The position numbers were made by a program, and so were the translations under genes. A stretch of 64,000 nt of DNA from Apostichopus japonicus (Eukaryota; Echinodermata; Holothuroidea; Aspidochirotida; Stichopodidae), in assembly GCF_037975245.1 (NCBI RefSeq), contig NC_092561.1, forward strand, positions 17,677,001 to 17,741,000, read 5' to 3'. Under the pieces are notes generated by a model that was not told the DNA's origin, did not search any database, and saw nothing but the letters and a program-made list of their open reading frames with translations. Below, one piece after another: positions 20,591 through 32,012 of the stretch. Each line of letters starts with the position of its first letter. Positions within the stretch are counted from its first letter, which is position 1.

Positions 20591-23500
20591 CCCAAAATAC
20601 TAGGGGGTAGCTGAATGTAGTCAGATCATGTGCATGCATGCATGCATACACACAGATGTACTGTACCATTAACACATACATAAAGACAGACAGACTAAGA
20701 CATACACAAAAATGCAGACAAAAGTATGGCAACTTGACTGCAACAAAACATACTTGCCTGCCAATGGCAATATCCCACGACAGGAAACTGTAACAATACT
20801 TTACTTAGAAATGCCGCTAAAAACGTCACTTAGGCTGATCAAGATATATTTAGTTCTAATTGCCATTTATTTGCAGTTTTGAAACTTGTTAACAATAATG
20901 CCCATATTTGTATTCCAAAAATCTGCTGATGATGGAAAAGCATGATATATATATAATAAATAGATTTCTGACTCCTGTCAACTCAACTGACAGGACTTTC
21001 TTAATTTTTCTGAGAAGATTCAAATGTTCGTGTTTAATAATAAAAGGCTTTAACTTCAATGTGTGAAGTTAAAGGGAAAACACTCCTGCCAATTACAAAA
21101 GTATATTTAAAATGCGATGAATAAAGACACAAAATTCATTTTGCTATTTGTTGTGGAAGTTACAATAAATTACAAAAAAAAGAACTGCATTTGGTCCAGA
21201 TTGTAAATTTCTCTAAAAACTTAAAATTTTTGAGAATAACCTTTTTTCAACAGCCATGGTCCATCAGTTAAAGTGACTGAACTGTAAAGTCTAATTATGC
21301 ACTTCAGATCATTAGGACAACTTTGTCAGACGTCGCACGAAACTCTTTGAGAAAACACTAAAGACTTTCGTGGCCTCAAATATCATCCTTATAATACATG
21401 TTTATTAGTTTCAGCATTTTTTTTATCATAAAAGACTGCAATTTAAAGTTGTCTCTAGCGTTACTGTACACTGTAAGTGCTACTGTACATTTTCGCATTT
21501 GTGTAGAGTCGCCCATTTTTCATACTATAGCATTTTGCTAGGCAATGCCGCATATTTTATTCCCTGTAAACGTCAAACCCGATATTTTCAATTTTTTTGT
21601 CAATTTGTCATTTAATATCCATTGCCATGAAGCTCTGCAGCAATCAAGCTTCTACAATATACTGCATTCAATGGAATATAAGTATTGAAGAGAATTAAAA
21701 AAAATTCTAATACTAAGAATGATCATCAACATAAAAATAGTCCTTCAATGTCACAGACTGCCTCGGAAAATATAGAAATGGAATAATTCTCTCAACGATT
21801 ATAATGGATAAACCTTGAACAGCTGTTACTGTATTCAGACTTAGAAAATAATAGATCAAAATATTGATAAATCTTGGCGATAGATTCATGTATATACATG
21901 TGAAGTCTTACAATCTTAATGTAGAATATCTTCAGTTTAACTTGAATCAAGGACGAAGAAAACCCTGGTTAATTGTGCATTATTTGAATCTAAAATCTTT
22001 CTGTATTTATAAGCATTACCTTGGACTAAAATATGAAATATAATGACATGCATAAGCACAACATTGGACTACTGTAAGATAGATACTGTACAAAACTGGA
22101 CTCATTTTCTCTGTCAATGTTGTAACATTTAGGCTTCTGTATTTGTCTCTTTGTTCGTTTGTTTCTTGGAGAATCATCGGTGAAGATATAATTAATAACT
22201 TCCAGTTTTCTTTATTTAAATGCAGAGGCCTCCAGCGTACAGTCACGCCTTGTTGCACCAGACGGTATTAAACCCTGTGCTGTGTCAAATTTGTAACGCA
22301 AACACATTCTTTCCCCCCCCCCTCCCCAGGTCCCATAAACCCCACAAATGCACCATCCAAGAAGGATCAGAACCCATGCTGTGTAAAATATGTAATGTAA
22401 ACACAGCTTATTACCACGCTCATTCTGCGGTGTAGACAGGGCTTATAATGTGTATCAGCTCCCTGGTCTTAATTACCACACTATACATCCTGTTCATAAA
22501 GATATGAACAAGTTTTGCACAGAGTACTTACATACGTACAGTAGTACCCAGTAGGGGACAGAAGCTATACACTTATATACGTAGTACCCAGTATGGGACA
22601 GAAGCTATACAATGGTACAAACATTCCACCAAACAAAGCTACCATATGCCTCTGTGTTAATCAAACTATCAATTTTATTTAGTTTACTAAATGACCCATG
22701 ATATAAAAAATAAAAAAACCTTTCTATATTAGATAATTGCTTTTATGCTGTTTACAATACCAGGGCAATGCAATTTTAATTTCTTTGTTTCCTTCAAACT
22801 ATTTCTACAATCTAGGCTTAAACAAACGGTTTTCAAATGCTTGCTCACGCAATATTCACAATGCAGTGTTGACTTATATACACAGGTAGAGAGAGTGCAC
22901 AAGGCTGTACAATACTTTCGGAATAATTATAGCTCATGTCTCTCATTCCCTCTCTCTTATATCTTCATTAAAAATTAATAAAAGACCAAATAAAACATAT
23001 TATTTCCCTCCACACACAGAGGAATACCAAGCAGTACGCATATAACTATAGGTTATCAATTTCCTTTTCTTTAAATTGGAGAGCACGCATCAATTTTTTC
23101 CCCAATTTTTGCAAACTTGAATTCTTGACCTGACGTAACAACGACGACGACGACGTACGAGTCCTTGAGAGGTGGCTGGTTTAATATGGAAGTCATTTTC
23201 GGATCAAAAAATCTACCCCGACGGGAAGAAATGCAGAGAATGAAATAATATTTTCATTCCAATTGAACAATTTTAACAGGTCACCTTCAAATGTGCAGAG
23301 AAAATAATACCCAGGGTGTGAAAATAAAGACAACCGACGGCTTGAGTTTAATACTCTTATTTCATAATTTTTTTTGGGGGGGGGGTTTTTCTTGTTTCAA
23401 TGACATTTTTCACAAAAGTGTTAAAAAGGGACCACAACTTGGGTACTACATATGACTAGGATAGTACAAAGAAAAATTAATGTGGTTTTCATAGTTTCTG

Positions 23501-25190
23501 TTATCCTTACCTACACCCCCCCCCCTCCACCCCGGAAATCTGAACATCTCAATGACAATAACAAAGTAGAGAACATCTAAAACTCAAACTGTATTATTAG
23601 GAAAATGCAATATTTACTTAAAGGAATACCCTGGGGTGGGGAGGGATGGTGGGGACTGTAGATGTTTGCTTCACATTATGACTGGAAATTTTCTGCAAAT
23701 TTTTCCCTACCATTTTAATCATGAATACCACATCCATTTGTTCAAAGTAATTGTCTTAATCTAAACTACAGCTGAAGTCACAATGGGTACTCTTTAATAG
23801 AGTGTACTAACCGACTGGTAATGTTACGTGATGCTGAAATACTTTCTTAACTACATGATCACATACACAGAGCTGGCCTGCTTGGTATGCAGACGTCGAC
23901 CGGCGACACGCAGAGCTAGAGAAAGATTTCAGAGACGAATAACAGAGTGACCCGAACGAACATGCCGGCTGGCTTTCTACCAGCAGGGAAGTACTATACC
24001 TCAGTATTAGATGAAAACAGGAATTTGACTGTACAGTACATGTATCCTCGACTCTACCCCTTGCAGCTAAATAAGTTATACCCATGGGGTGAATCAGGCC
24101 ACGGGTAGCAGACTAATTGCCAGAGGTAACTGGATACAACACTTTACCGCGATCCACTTTTTAAGAAGTTGAGGCTCTAAGCTGTCCTTCGGGGTGGCAA
24201 ATTATATTAAAGCAATTTTGGGGGGAGTAAAGTTTGATGTGGAAAAAAATGTTTTGACGCTATTCTGTTTTAAATTTGTTTCAAAAATCCCTTAGCTTTC
24301 AATTTTATCATGTTTACGAGTCAATGGGGTCACATGCAGTACATGTTTACACGCATGCACGCACACACACACATACATACTCAGCATCACTACCCATAAC
24401 ATGTTTGTTGTAATATAATATAATATTTGGAAATTCAATATTGCCAGCACAATTCCAAACATACTGGAGCAAACATCCTACTTTAGTACATTAAGGTTCA
24501 AAATGTAGATAGTTAAAAAGGTTTCAAATAATATTTAATTTCAAATTCCCAGCATTTGCGATGAAATATGATATGATACATGATATATGAAATATGGTAC
24601 ATGATATATGAAATATGATATGGTACATTTCACTTTATAGCTTGTTAAGCAGAGCTGGGAATACTTTCAGATTTGTAATACAAGGGAAAAGTTGAGCTTT
24701 GAAAGTTATCAAAGATGAGAAGTCCAGAATTGGAAAATATTTTATGGTTTTATTAGATTGTTTTTCTTTTGGACGTCTTCCTTACTTACAAACTAGCGAA
24801 CACAAACAACATGGGGACATTTGTAAAGCATTGCCCGATATTTGGGAGCTACAGCACAATGTATCTTCCAATGAATGGTGGGCAACTGGTTTATATTTCT
24901 TAATTCTCACATCTGGCAAAAATACAATTTTCAAAACCAAATAACTAATTTAGCATAAAAGACACGACAGCTGGCAGTATCAGACGTCGGAACACTTCAA
25001 GATCCTTCACAAATTCAACAACAGACACATGAGGCACACATATTATATATCTCTTCTAGCTTTGTGTAACATAAAGGTTAACAAACTACCAAAGTACAAT
25101 CAAACCGTTAAATTGCAAAAGCAACAACATCTGTGACATTTTCTATATACAGTACTTCACATTCTTTCCATGGATACACCATGGGGGAAC
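20591..25190. other. Intergenic, no gene recognised
   Basis: AT-rich sequence with minor features. A 43-bp direct repeat lies at about 22525-22610 (GTACCCAGTAKGGGACAGAA). Poly-C or poly-G runs occur at 22311, 23376 and 23513, a CGACGA run at 23141, and a CA-rich run at 24355-24380. Two decayed ATGATATATGAAATATG repeats sit near 24570-24620. Open frames up to 92 codons show no known domain. Confidence 0.4.
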
Positions 25191-25510
25191 GTTACAATAA
25201 ATTAGATCCGTGGACGGTTTGCTCCGTGGACGTTACAATAACTTAGATCCGTGGACGGTTTGCTCCGTGGACGTTACAATAAATTAGATCCGTGGACGGT
25301 TTGCTCCGTGGACGTTACAATAAATTAGATCTGTGGACGGTTTGCTCCGTGGACGTTACAATAAATTAGATCCGTGGACGGTTTGCTCCGTGGACGTTAC
25401 AATAAATTAGATCCGTGGACGGTTTGCTCCGTGGACGTTACAATAAATTAGATCCGTGGACGGTTTGCTCCGTGGACGTTACAATAAATTAGATCCGTGG
25501 ACGGTTTGCT
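25191..25510 (+). repeat. Minisatellite, 41 bp x 8
   Basis: Eight nearly identical 41-bp units beginning GTTACAATAAATTAGATCCG recur at 25191, 25232, 25273, 25314, 25355, 25396, 25437 and 25478. Each contains CCGTGGACG twice. Only two single-base variants were noticed. The last unit breaks off after GGTTTGCT. Confidence 0.95.
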
Positions 25511-26740
25511 AGGGGTTTGGTTCTTTCTCCTGCACACAAGGTCATTGTTAATGCATTCACCAGTGACAGTAGCTGATCAAAATAATTTATTCCTACGATG
25601 CATGGTACGGTTGATAAACACTCTGTCGGTAAATGTCACCTGGCTGAAACACAGACATGTACTGTTCGACTACCGAAACATCAGTCATTACTTTAGTGTG
25701 ACATTGAAAGACTGGGTCCACTCCCCAACCGCACCCCCACCTGCCACCCCTCCCCCGGGTAAATACGTCACCGAGCCTCCTTTTTGTCTTCATTTTGTCC
25801 TTCAGGAAAATTTAACAAAAAAGTATATTTCATCCCATATTTCTCCCACTCCCCAATATTGCCCCAGATGCCCAGGGTGGGGTGTCCCCTGCCCTGACCC
25901 CCCACCCCCCCTCCACCATCCTCAGACATGAGTTAGGATCTCGTACACTACCAGTGTTCATTGACGTCCTGTACAGTTTGACTTGATGGACTGTGCCGAG
26001 AGTTCCCATCAGGTGATACTTATCACATACTGACCCAAGTAATGCAATGGATACAGAACCATCAAGTACTCCAATAACATGTACAGTGTATTGTTTGTTT
26101 TGGCTTCAAACAGAATCCCTCTATCCCTTTAAACAGGATACACCCCTCCCCCCTTACACCCCTCTGCATACAATTGTCCTCTTGGAGGAAGCGAATTGTC
26201 CTTGACATGAATCAACATCATTTGGAAGCAGCTAAAACGAAAACAGATGGTCTGAAAAATGAGGTCACCCCATCAGTGGTCTAACCTGTTATGACTGTGA
26301 TGCAACCTAGGAATCTAATTCTTCTAATTGTCTCTACTAGTTTCTTCAATTTTGTTGAAAGCCACTAAATTTTATGAATATCAGACAGTTATCAAGGTCA
26401 GCCACAAATCCAGGAGAGTGAGTCAAAGTCCATTTCTTTCTGTTTTTTCTTACATTTTGAAGAAATAAACCAGACTGATAAACTGTACACATCCATAGTT
26501 GACAGGACAAGCTGTTGACCTGCAAACACATCCCTTGCCACATAGATCAGTAAAAATTTTTAAAAAAGACACTTGTAACTGGTTTTCATCAGGGTTAAGT
26601 CTTCAGTGATCATCCTTTGCAAGAGCATGGAGCTAAAATACGATGGATGATCTGAACATAATGATGACCATAATTAATGTTCTGTATTAACATGATCTTT
26701 TAATAGGGGAATTTCATGATGATTAATGTTAAGTATTGTA
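25511..26740. other. Intergenic, no gene recognised
   Basis: Contains a C-rich block at 25720-25925 that produces opposite-strand open frames rich in proline. No domain or splice pattern recognised. Confidence 0.4.
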
Positions 26741-27670
26741 ATGTAACATGTTACTGTAATGATCTTAATATATAGCCAGTACTATAGCCAGGGAGCTGCT
26801 ATCCTAAATAGCAACTCTTCACTGTAACATGTTGCTGTAATGATATCACTATAGCCAGTACTATAGCCAGGGAGCTGCTATCCTGAATAGCAACTCTTCA
26901 CTGTAACATGCATGTAATGATATTAATATAGCCAGTACTATAGCCACAGAGCTGCTATCCTAACTAGCAACTCTTTACTGTAACATGTTACTGTAATGAT
27001 ATTACAAAAGCATGTACTATAGCCAGGGAGCTGCTATCCTAAATAGCAACTCTTTACTGTAACATGTTACTGTAATGATAAAACTATAGCCAGTATTATA
27101 GCCACGGCGCTGGTATCCTAAATATCAACTCTTTACGTAACATGTTACTGTAATGATATTACTATAGCCAGTACTATAGCTAGGGAGCTGCTATCCTATA
27201 TAGCAATTCTTTGCTGTAATAAGTTACTGTAATGATATTACTATAGCCAGTACTATAGCCAGGGAGCTACTATCCTAAAATATCAATTCTTTACTGTAAC
27301 ATATAATGATATTACTATAGCCAGTACTATAGCCAGGGAGCTGCTATCTTAAAATATCAATTCTTTACTGTAACATATAATGATATTACTATAGCCAGTA
27401 CTATAGCCAGGGAGCTGAGCGATTCTTTACTGTAACATGCTACTGTAATGATATTACTATAGCCAGTACTATAGCCAGGGAGCTGCTATCCTAAATACCA
27501 ACTCTTTACTGTAACATGCATGTAATGATATTAATATAGCCAGTAATTAGCCAGGGAGCTGCTATTCTAAATATCAACTCTTTACTGTAACATGCATGTT
27601 ATGATATCACTATAGCCAGGACTATAGCCAGGGAGCTGCTATCCTAAATAGCACCTCTTTACTGTAAAAT
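26741..27670 (+). repeat. Minisatellite, about 79 bp x 12
   Basis: Degenerate units contain TATAGCCAGTACTATAGCCA, GGGAGCTGCTATCCTAAAT, CAACTCTTTACTGTAACATG and TACTGTAATGATATTAC. Spacing of GGGAGCTG is mostly 77-80 bp with a few shorter units (about 70 bp). Units differ from each other by several bases, so the array is older than the 41-bp array. Confidence 0.93.
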
Positions 27671-28980
27671 CAGTTCTACAGTAAGTACTTCCTTGCAGAT
27701 CTTCATGGTATTGTGATCAGGCTTGTGCCAATTCCTCCTACACTTCCCCTCTCCCACCCCATTCTTACCTCATCTTTCCCCTCTCTCCTCCCCCTCCCCT
27801 CCCCCATCTAAGTGTATAAATAAGTTTTACTATAATCCCCCAAACTACTTACCTGTTTTGGGGGAATTTGTTAACCACGTACTTACATCACATACATGCA
27901 TTATCCTATGTATATACATGAGGTTAAGTGTGTGTTGATAAATTCAGATATTAACTGGGCCTACTACCATTTTGAAGTACTTTTAATGAGTGATTTGTAA
28001 GAAATTGTCTTGGCATTAAAAAATTTATATAATTTTATTTCATTGATTTTTTTCTTTTAAATATTATTCAATAATTAATATTTTGTTTCTTTTTTAATCA
28101 TTTTAACCTTTGCAACCTCATTTTACATTTCTTGGCAACAAAACAATAAAAAAAAAAACCTGAAAGAAAGTGTGTCAAGAAAATCTTGAGATATGAAAGA
28201 GTTTGAAAAGTTGCTTAATATCTTGTGCGAAATATACTGTAGATTTAAGACAATCCTGAGCTGCTGTTTCTTAAATCCATCGTTACAGCAGGCTATTGTA
28301 TGCTGTAGCACTATTGTTTGTCCTGTATCTTATTGGCATTGCCTTGTCTGCAATACTGTACATATTTCCAGGGTGTAATACCTCTGTGCAGCATCTTGTA
28401 GATAAACTAAACAAAGCTTTTAATGACCCAGACCAAGCATTCTCTTTGTCAGCTTTCGTTAACAATTTTTAATTTGGAATATAAAACTTGCAGCTGATGA
28501 CCTTAAAGCCGCCCAGCATTTTTCTGGTTTTAAAACGACATCGAACGAGTTCTGTGCAAATATGCCAACGACTATGTACACAAGAGAACATAAGGTGTAC
28601 CCTTGTACAGAGTAGAAAATTTACCGACTTGTTTGATGTCATGTTCGGCACTTCGTAACCTCACCCTAAACGGGTCCGTGTTGACATGGAAAACACTCGA
28701 GATGGGGGCTGTATCCGGGCAGGTGGTAGGTAAGAAGATGAAGCCGAACATTAGCAGGCATTTGTATTGTTATAAATCACATTATATTAAACAGATGGCT
28801 TTTTTTGTAGAGGTGCGATCTAGGTAATGACTGATGGAGCAGGCCAGATGGGTATCATGAATGCCAGCAAGTATCACCAAACACACACCAGGTGGCAATA
28901 ATATATCTATAAAGCTATATATGTATATAATTGAAATCATTATGAGTTGTAAAATTTCAGAACAGTGAAAATACTTCCAG
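27671..28980. other. Intergenic, no gene recognised
   Basis: A C-rich patch at 27735-27810 and AT-rich DNA around 28000-28150. Short frames at 28123-28827 have no recognisable domain. Confidence 0.4.
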
Positions 28981-29052
28981 CCTCCACTGGGATGTGAAAC
29001 CCGGGCCTCCTGCTTTATATGCGGACAACAATAACCACTAGGCTATGGACGC
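28981..29052 (-). repeat. tRNA-like sequence, probably a SINE head or tRNA pseudogene
   Basis: On the minus strand a box-A-like TAGCCTAGTGGTTATTGT is followed about 30 bases later by a box-B-like GGCCCGGGTTTCACATCCC, the layout of an internal RNA polymerase III promoter. The cloverleaf is imperfect and no intact acceptor stem is visible, so a functional tRNA is unlikely. Confidence 0.55.
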
Positions 29053-29060
29053 TGATTGTA

Positions 29061-30258
29061 TGTCCAGAGGTTCGAAACCGGTAAGGAATATCGTAATGCC
29101 ACTGTAGGCGTTTGTCACCTGTATTGAAACAATACTAGTTCTGTTTTGGTGACATTTTTGCCTATATATTAAATGCACTGCAATTCAAATACCGATAAAC
29201 ACAACAGTATATTCATATGAAGTGAACATTAACCTAAAGTAGATGTTTTTTGTTTATTTATTGGTTCAGGGTCTTTTTTCAGACTAGTAGTCCCTGTTTT
29301 AAACGTAGGCTGCCTTTCCATAGTAGGATGACAATGTTTGGAATGGTTTCTCAAATTACTAAATCCATTACATTGCGAGACTTAGTTCGTTGCACCCTAC
29401 AAAAATTATTCTTTTCTTTTTCTTAATTTATTTTTTGGGGGATGGGAGAGGGGATGGGGAGGGGGAGAGGGAGGGGGAGGGGTCTTTCTTTCTACTTTCC
29501 TATTTTTACTCAATTCTACAGTGATGTCCATACTAAAGGAGTATCCCTATCAGTGGCATAGTCACAGGGGAAGGGCTATGGGGTAGGCACCCCTAATACT
29601 TCAAACTCTTGCCTCTTTCCCTCCCCTCAAAATGAAATGGGGAAAAAGGAAAAAAGGTCCTATTCGCTAATAACTGAAATATGAATATATTGCCTTAACA
29701 ACATAGTAAAAAAAAAATTTGACTCCAAACCCTCCTACTCAAATCATCACAGAGCTATGTGTAATGTTACAAGAAGGATCTTGGACACTTTGAATGTCAA
29801 AGGTGTAATAAGTGCAAGTATTAATTAAAGCTAGAAGCAAAGACTATGGATAGAACAGACCAAAAATAGAATATTTCATGGAAATGTGTCTGTTCTATAA
29901 AAGTTTCATGAATGTCTTTGTGACATTTCTGCCAATTAGCCATAGTTACATCAGCTTCACTGTTTGAGATTTAAAAATTATGCCCTTCACAGAAAAAAAG
30001 AAAAATGAAAAAATGCGCGTTTGAGTCTGTCAAAGGGTTATCAAGTTTACGCTCAGGTTAACCAGAGCTTACAGATAAGTGACAAAACAGGAAAGGTTGA
30101 AGATCCAATTAAAGAGCAGCAGGGAAAGAGGGCGACAGACTAGAATTGAACACTTTTTATCATCTTTGGATTGTGTTCAGTGATAGAAAAGGTTACAATC
30201 TTGAGATAGCTTCAAATGTGTAGTAATCAGAATGAAACTGTTGTGTGTAGACATGTAG
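29061..30258. other. Intergenic, with a G-rich tract at 29437-29482
   Basis: No gene recognised. At 29437-29482 the plus strand carries many runs of three to five G separated by A or GA, a sequence predicted to form G-quadruplexes. Otherwise AT-rich. Confidence 0.45.
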
Positions 30259-30266
30259 GTAAACAG

Positions 30267-32004
30267 TAGGGTTGGGCGATATTTGCTTTTTAACGTCACG
30301 ATAAATAGTTCAAAAATTATCGCGATATTTCGATAATTACGATAATTTTTCCTTGTTGTTTTTAGTGTGTTCGCAAACACACTAAAAACAACTGCCGATT
30401 TATCACCGGTGTTTTCGCGCAGCGAACACACCAACCCCTGTTGCGTGCGAGCATAATGGCGTGGGGTCAAGGGGCCCGCCTTAGGGCCCCAGTGGGGTTA
30501 AGGGATGGAACCCCTTGTGTGGGGTCCAGGGGCGAAGGCCCCGGAAAATTTTAGTATTTTTGCGTGTCTGGCGATAACAAACTCGCAGTTGAGGATTCAA
30601 AATACTAACAACTTTCTGAATATATAAATTGTCACGAAACTGATGAAAATTTGAAAATGACAAGTTAGAGTACTGTAGCTATATTATGTGATAAAATGAA
30701 AAGAGATTTAATCTGTCTTACAATCTTTAAAAAGTTTAACTTACAAAACTGACGATATTATGAAAGAAACTATGTTCGACAAAGCCCCGTTTCTAGACTG
30801 CCTAACAATGAACAGCGTGCGCTATACGTACATCAGTTTACAAGTTAACTGCAGTGTTTACCCCTACTTAAATATCACGGTAGGCTACTGTACATGTGCT
30901 GCGGATTTTCCCAGGTAAATTGCCAAACAACCCCCCTAACACCTGTTTGTTAACATTTTTGGCACGTTTCCAAAAAACTTTTTATGGAGTAAACTATTTT
31001 GACTCCACTCTAGAATTAATTAGGTCAGTCAGTAAAGGATCTGTAAAGTTATGCGAAATATTATTTTAGACGTTTAAGAAAATTTATATCCCCGTAACAT
31101 TAAGGTAGGTAAAACCATGGAGGTAAAAACACACCTCAAGCCAACCGACTCATCCGCATGAACAAAACAATATTCCCCATGATACACGAGGCACAGTCTA
31201 TACCATACAGACAGCACGATATCAAGGCCCCATGCAGTAGCTACAGTATGGTCATCTTTATGAAAGTATGTCTTGCAATCCCATGTTTTAGGCCATTTGG
31301 CATGATTAACTAAATGATAAATATTGTTTCCATGTCCTTGTAGAAAACGTCAACTTCGCAAAATACAAAAATAAAAATAAAATTAGTTGTGTTTTTGTTG
31401 TTACGTGAGATTCGTAACCAACGAAGTGGTTAGGCTATGTACTATACTCCTAACTATGGTAGGATATTTTTTTCCTTTTTTTGTGGAAATTCTAGAAAAT
31501 ACTTTCTCTTTCCCCCGCTTAACAGCAGATGTGGTCGTATGGTTTATTCATAAATGGGTGTACTAGAGCCTTGTTTACATGACATTTGTTGCATTTAGCA
31601 CGATATGCCAGTTTCGCGTGAATTTTTCGAAAGTATTTTGCTCGATCTTTCGTAAAATTTGAAAGGTGTACCAACTTAATGTTCGTGCACATTTGGTAAT
31701 TTCTCAACTGATTTTCGAGGTTTTTTCTCTATACAGTTAATGTTGTATAGGACGGGTTTTTTACGAAGTTCAAAAGTCAGTAAATGAAGTTGATCAACTT
31801 TATTTTGTTTCAACTTTCTTAACCAGGGAATGCTAGAATAAACATTTACACATAAAACGGAGAAAGGATAATCGCATTTTTATCCACACTTATTTCAAAT
31901 TTCTTTCACAAGAAATTATCGTCATTTGTTCAATCCTCAAAAAATATCGTCTTGAAAAAAAATTATCGCGATAATAATAATTTTCGATATATCGCCCAAC
32001 CCTA
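30267..32004. mobile_element. hAT-type DNA transposon, non-autonomous, 1738 bp
   Basis: The ends are perfect 16-bp inverted repeats TAGGGTTGGGCGATAT. They are flanked by the same 8 bases, GTAAACAG, at 30259-30266 and 32005-32012. An 8-bp target duplication and TAGGG termini are the hallmarks of the hAT superfamily. Subterminal ATTATCGCGATA motifs occur near both ends. No transposase longer than a degraded fragment is present. A 62-codon minus-strand frame at 31519-31707 has a CNKCH motif that might be a remnant of a BED zinc finger, but this is weak. Confidence 0.88.
30355..30392. repeat. Perfect 17-bp hairpin inside the hAT element
   Basis: GTTGTTTTTAGTGTGTT at 30355-30371 is followed by the four bases CGCA and then its exact reverse complement at 30376-30392. 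A GC-rich stretch follows (about 30440-30545) that differs in composition from the rest of the element. Confidence 0.85.
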
Positions 32005-32012
32005 GTAAACAG

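Noticed and set aside
20131-20732. Several open frames of 117-182 codons over the polypyrimidine tract
   Set aside because: They translate to Ser-Pro-Leu-Phe or Gly-Glu-Arg-Lys repeats on both strands, which is a consequence of base composition and not coding.
22220-22435. Open frame with two C-x-x-C-N-x-N-T motifs, considered as a zinc-finger gene
   Set aside because: The two motifs come from a 50-bp direct repeat in non-coding DNA; there is no further zinc-finger spacing or splice support.
25191-25510. Regular 41-bp repeats considered as a CRISPR array
   Set aside because: There are no unique spacers; the whole unit is repeated, and the genome is eukaryotic.
31519-31707. CNKCH-containing frame considered as a hAT transposase BED finger
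   Set aside because: Too short and lacking the histidine pair and flanking motifs; kept only as a remark in the hAT entry.
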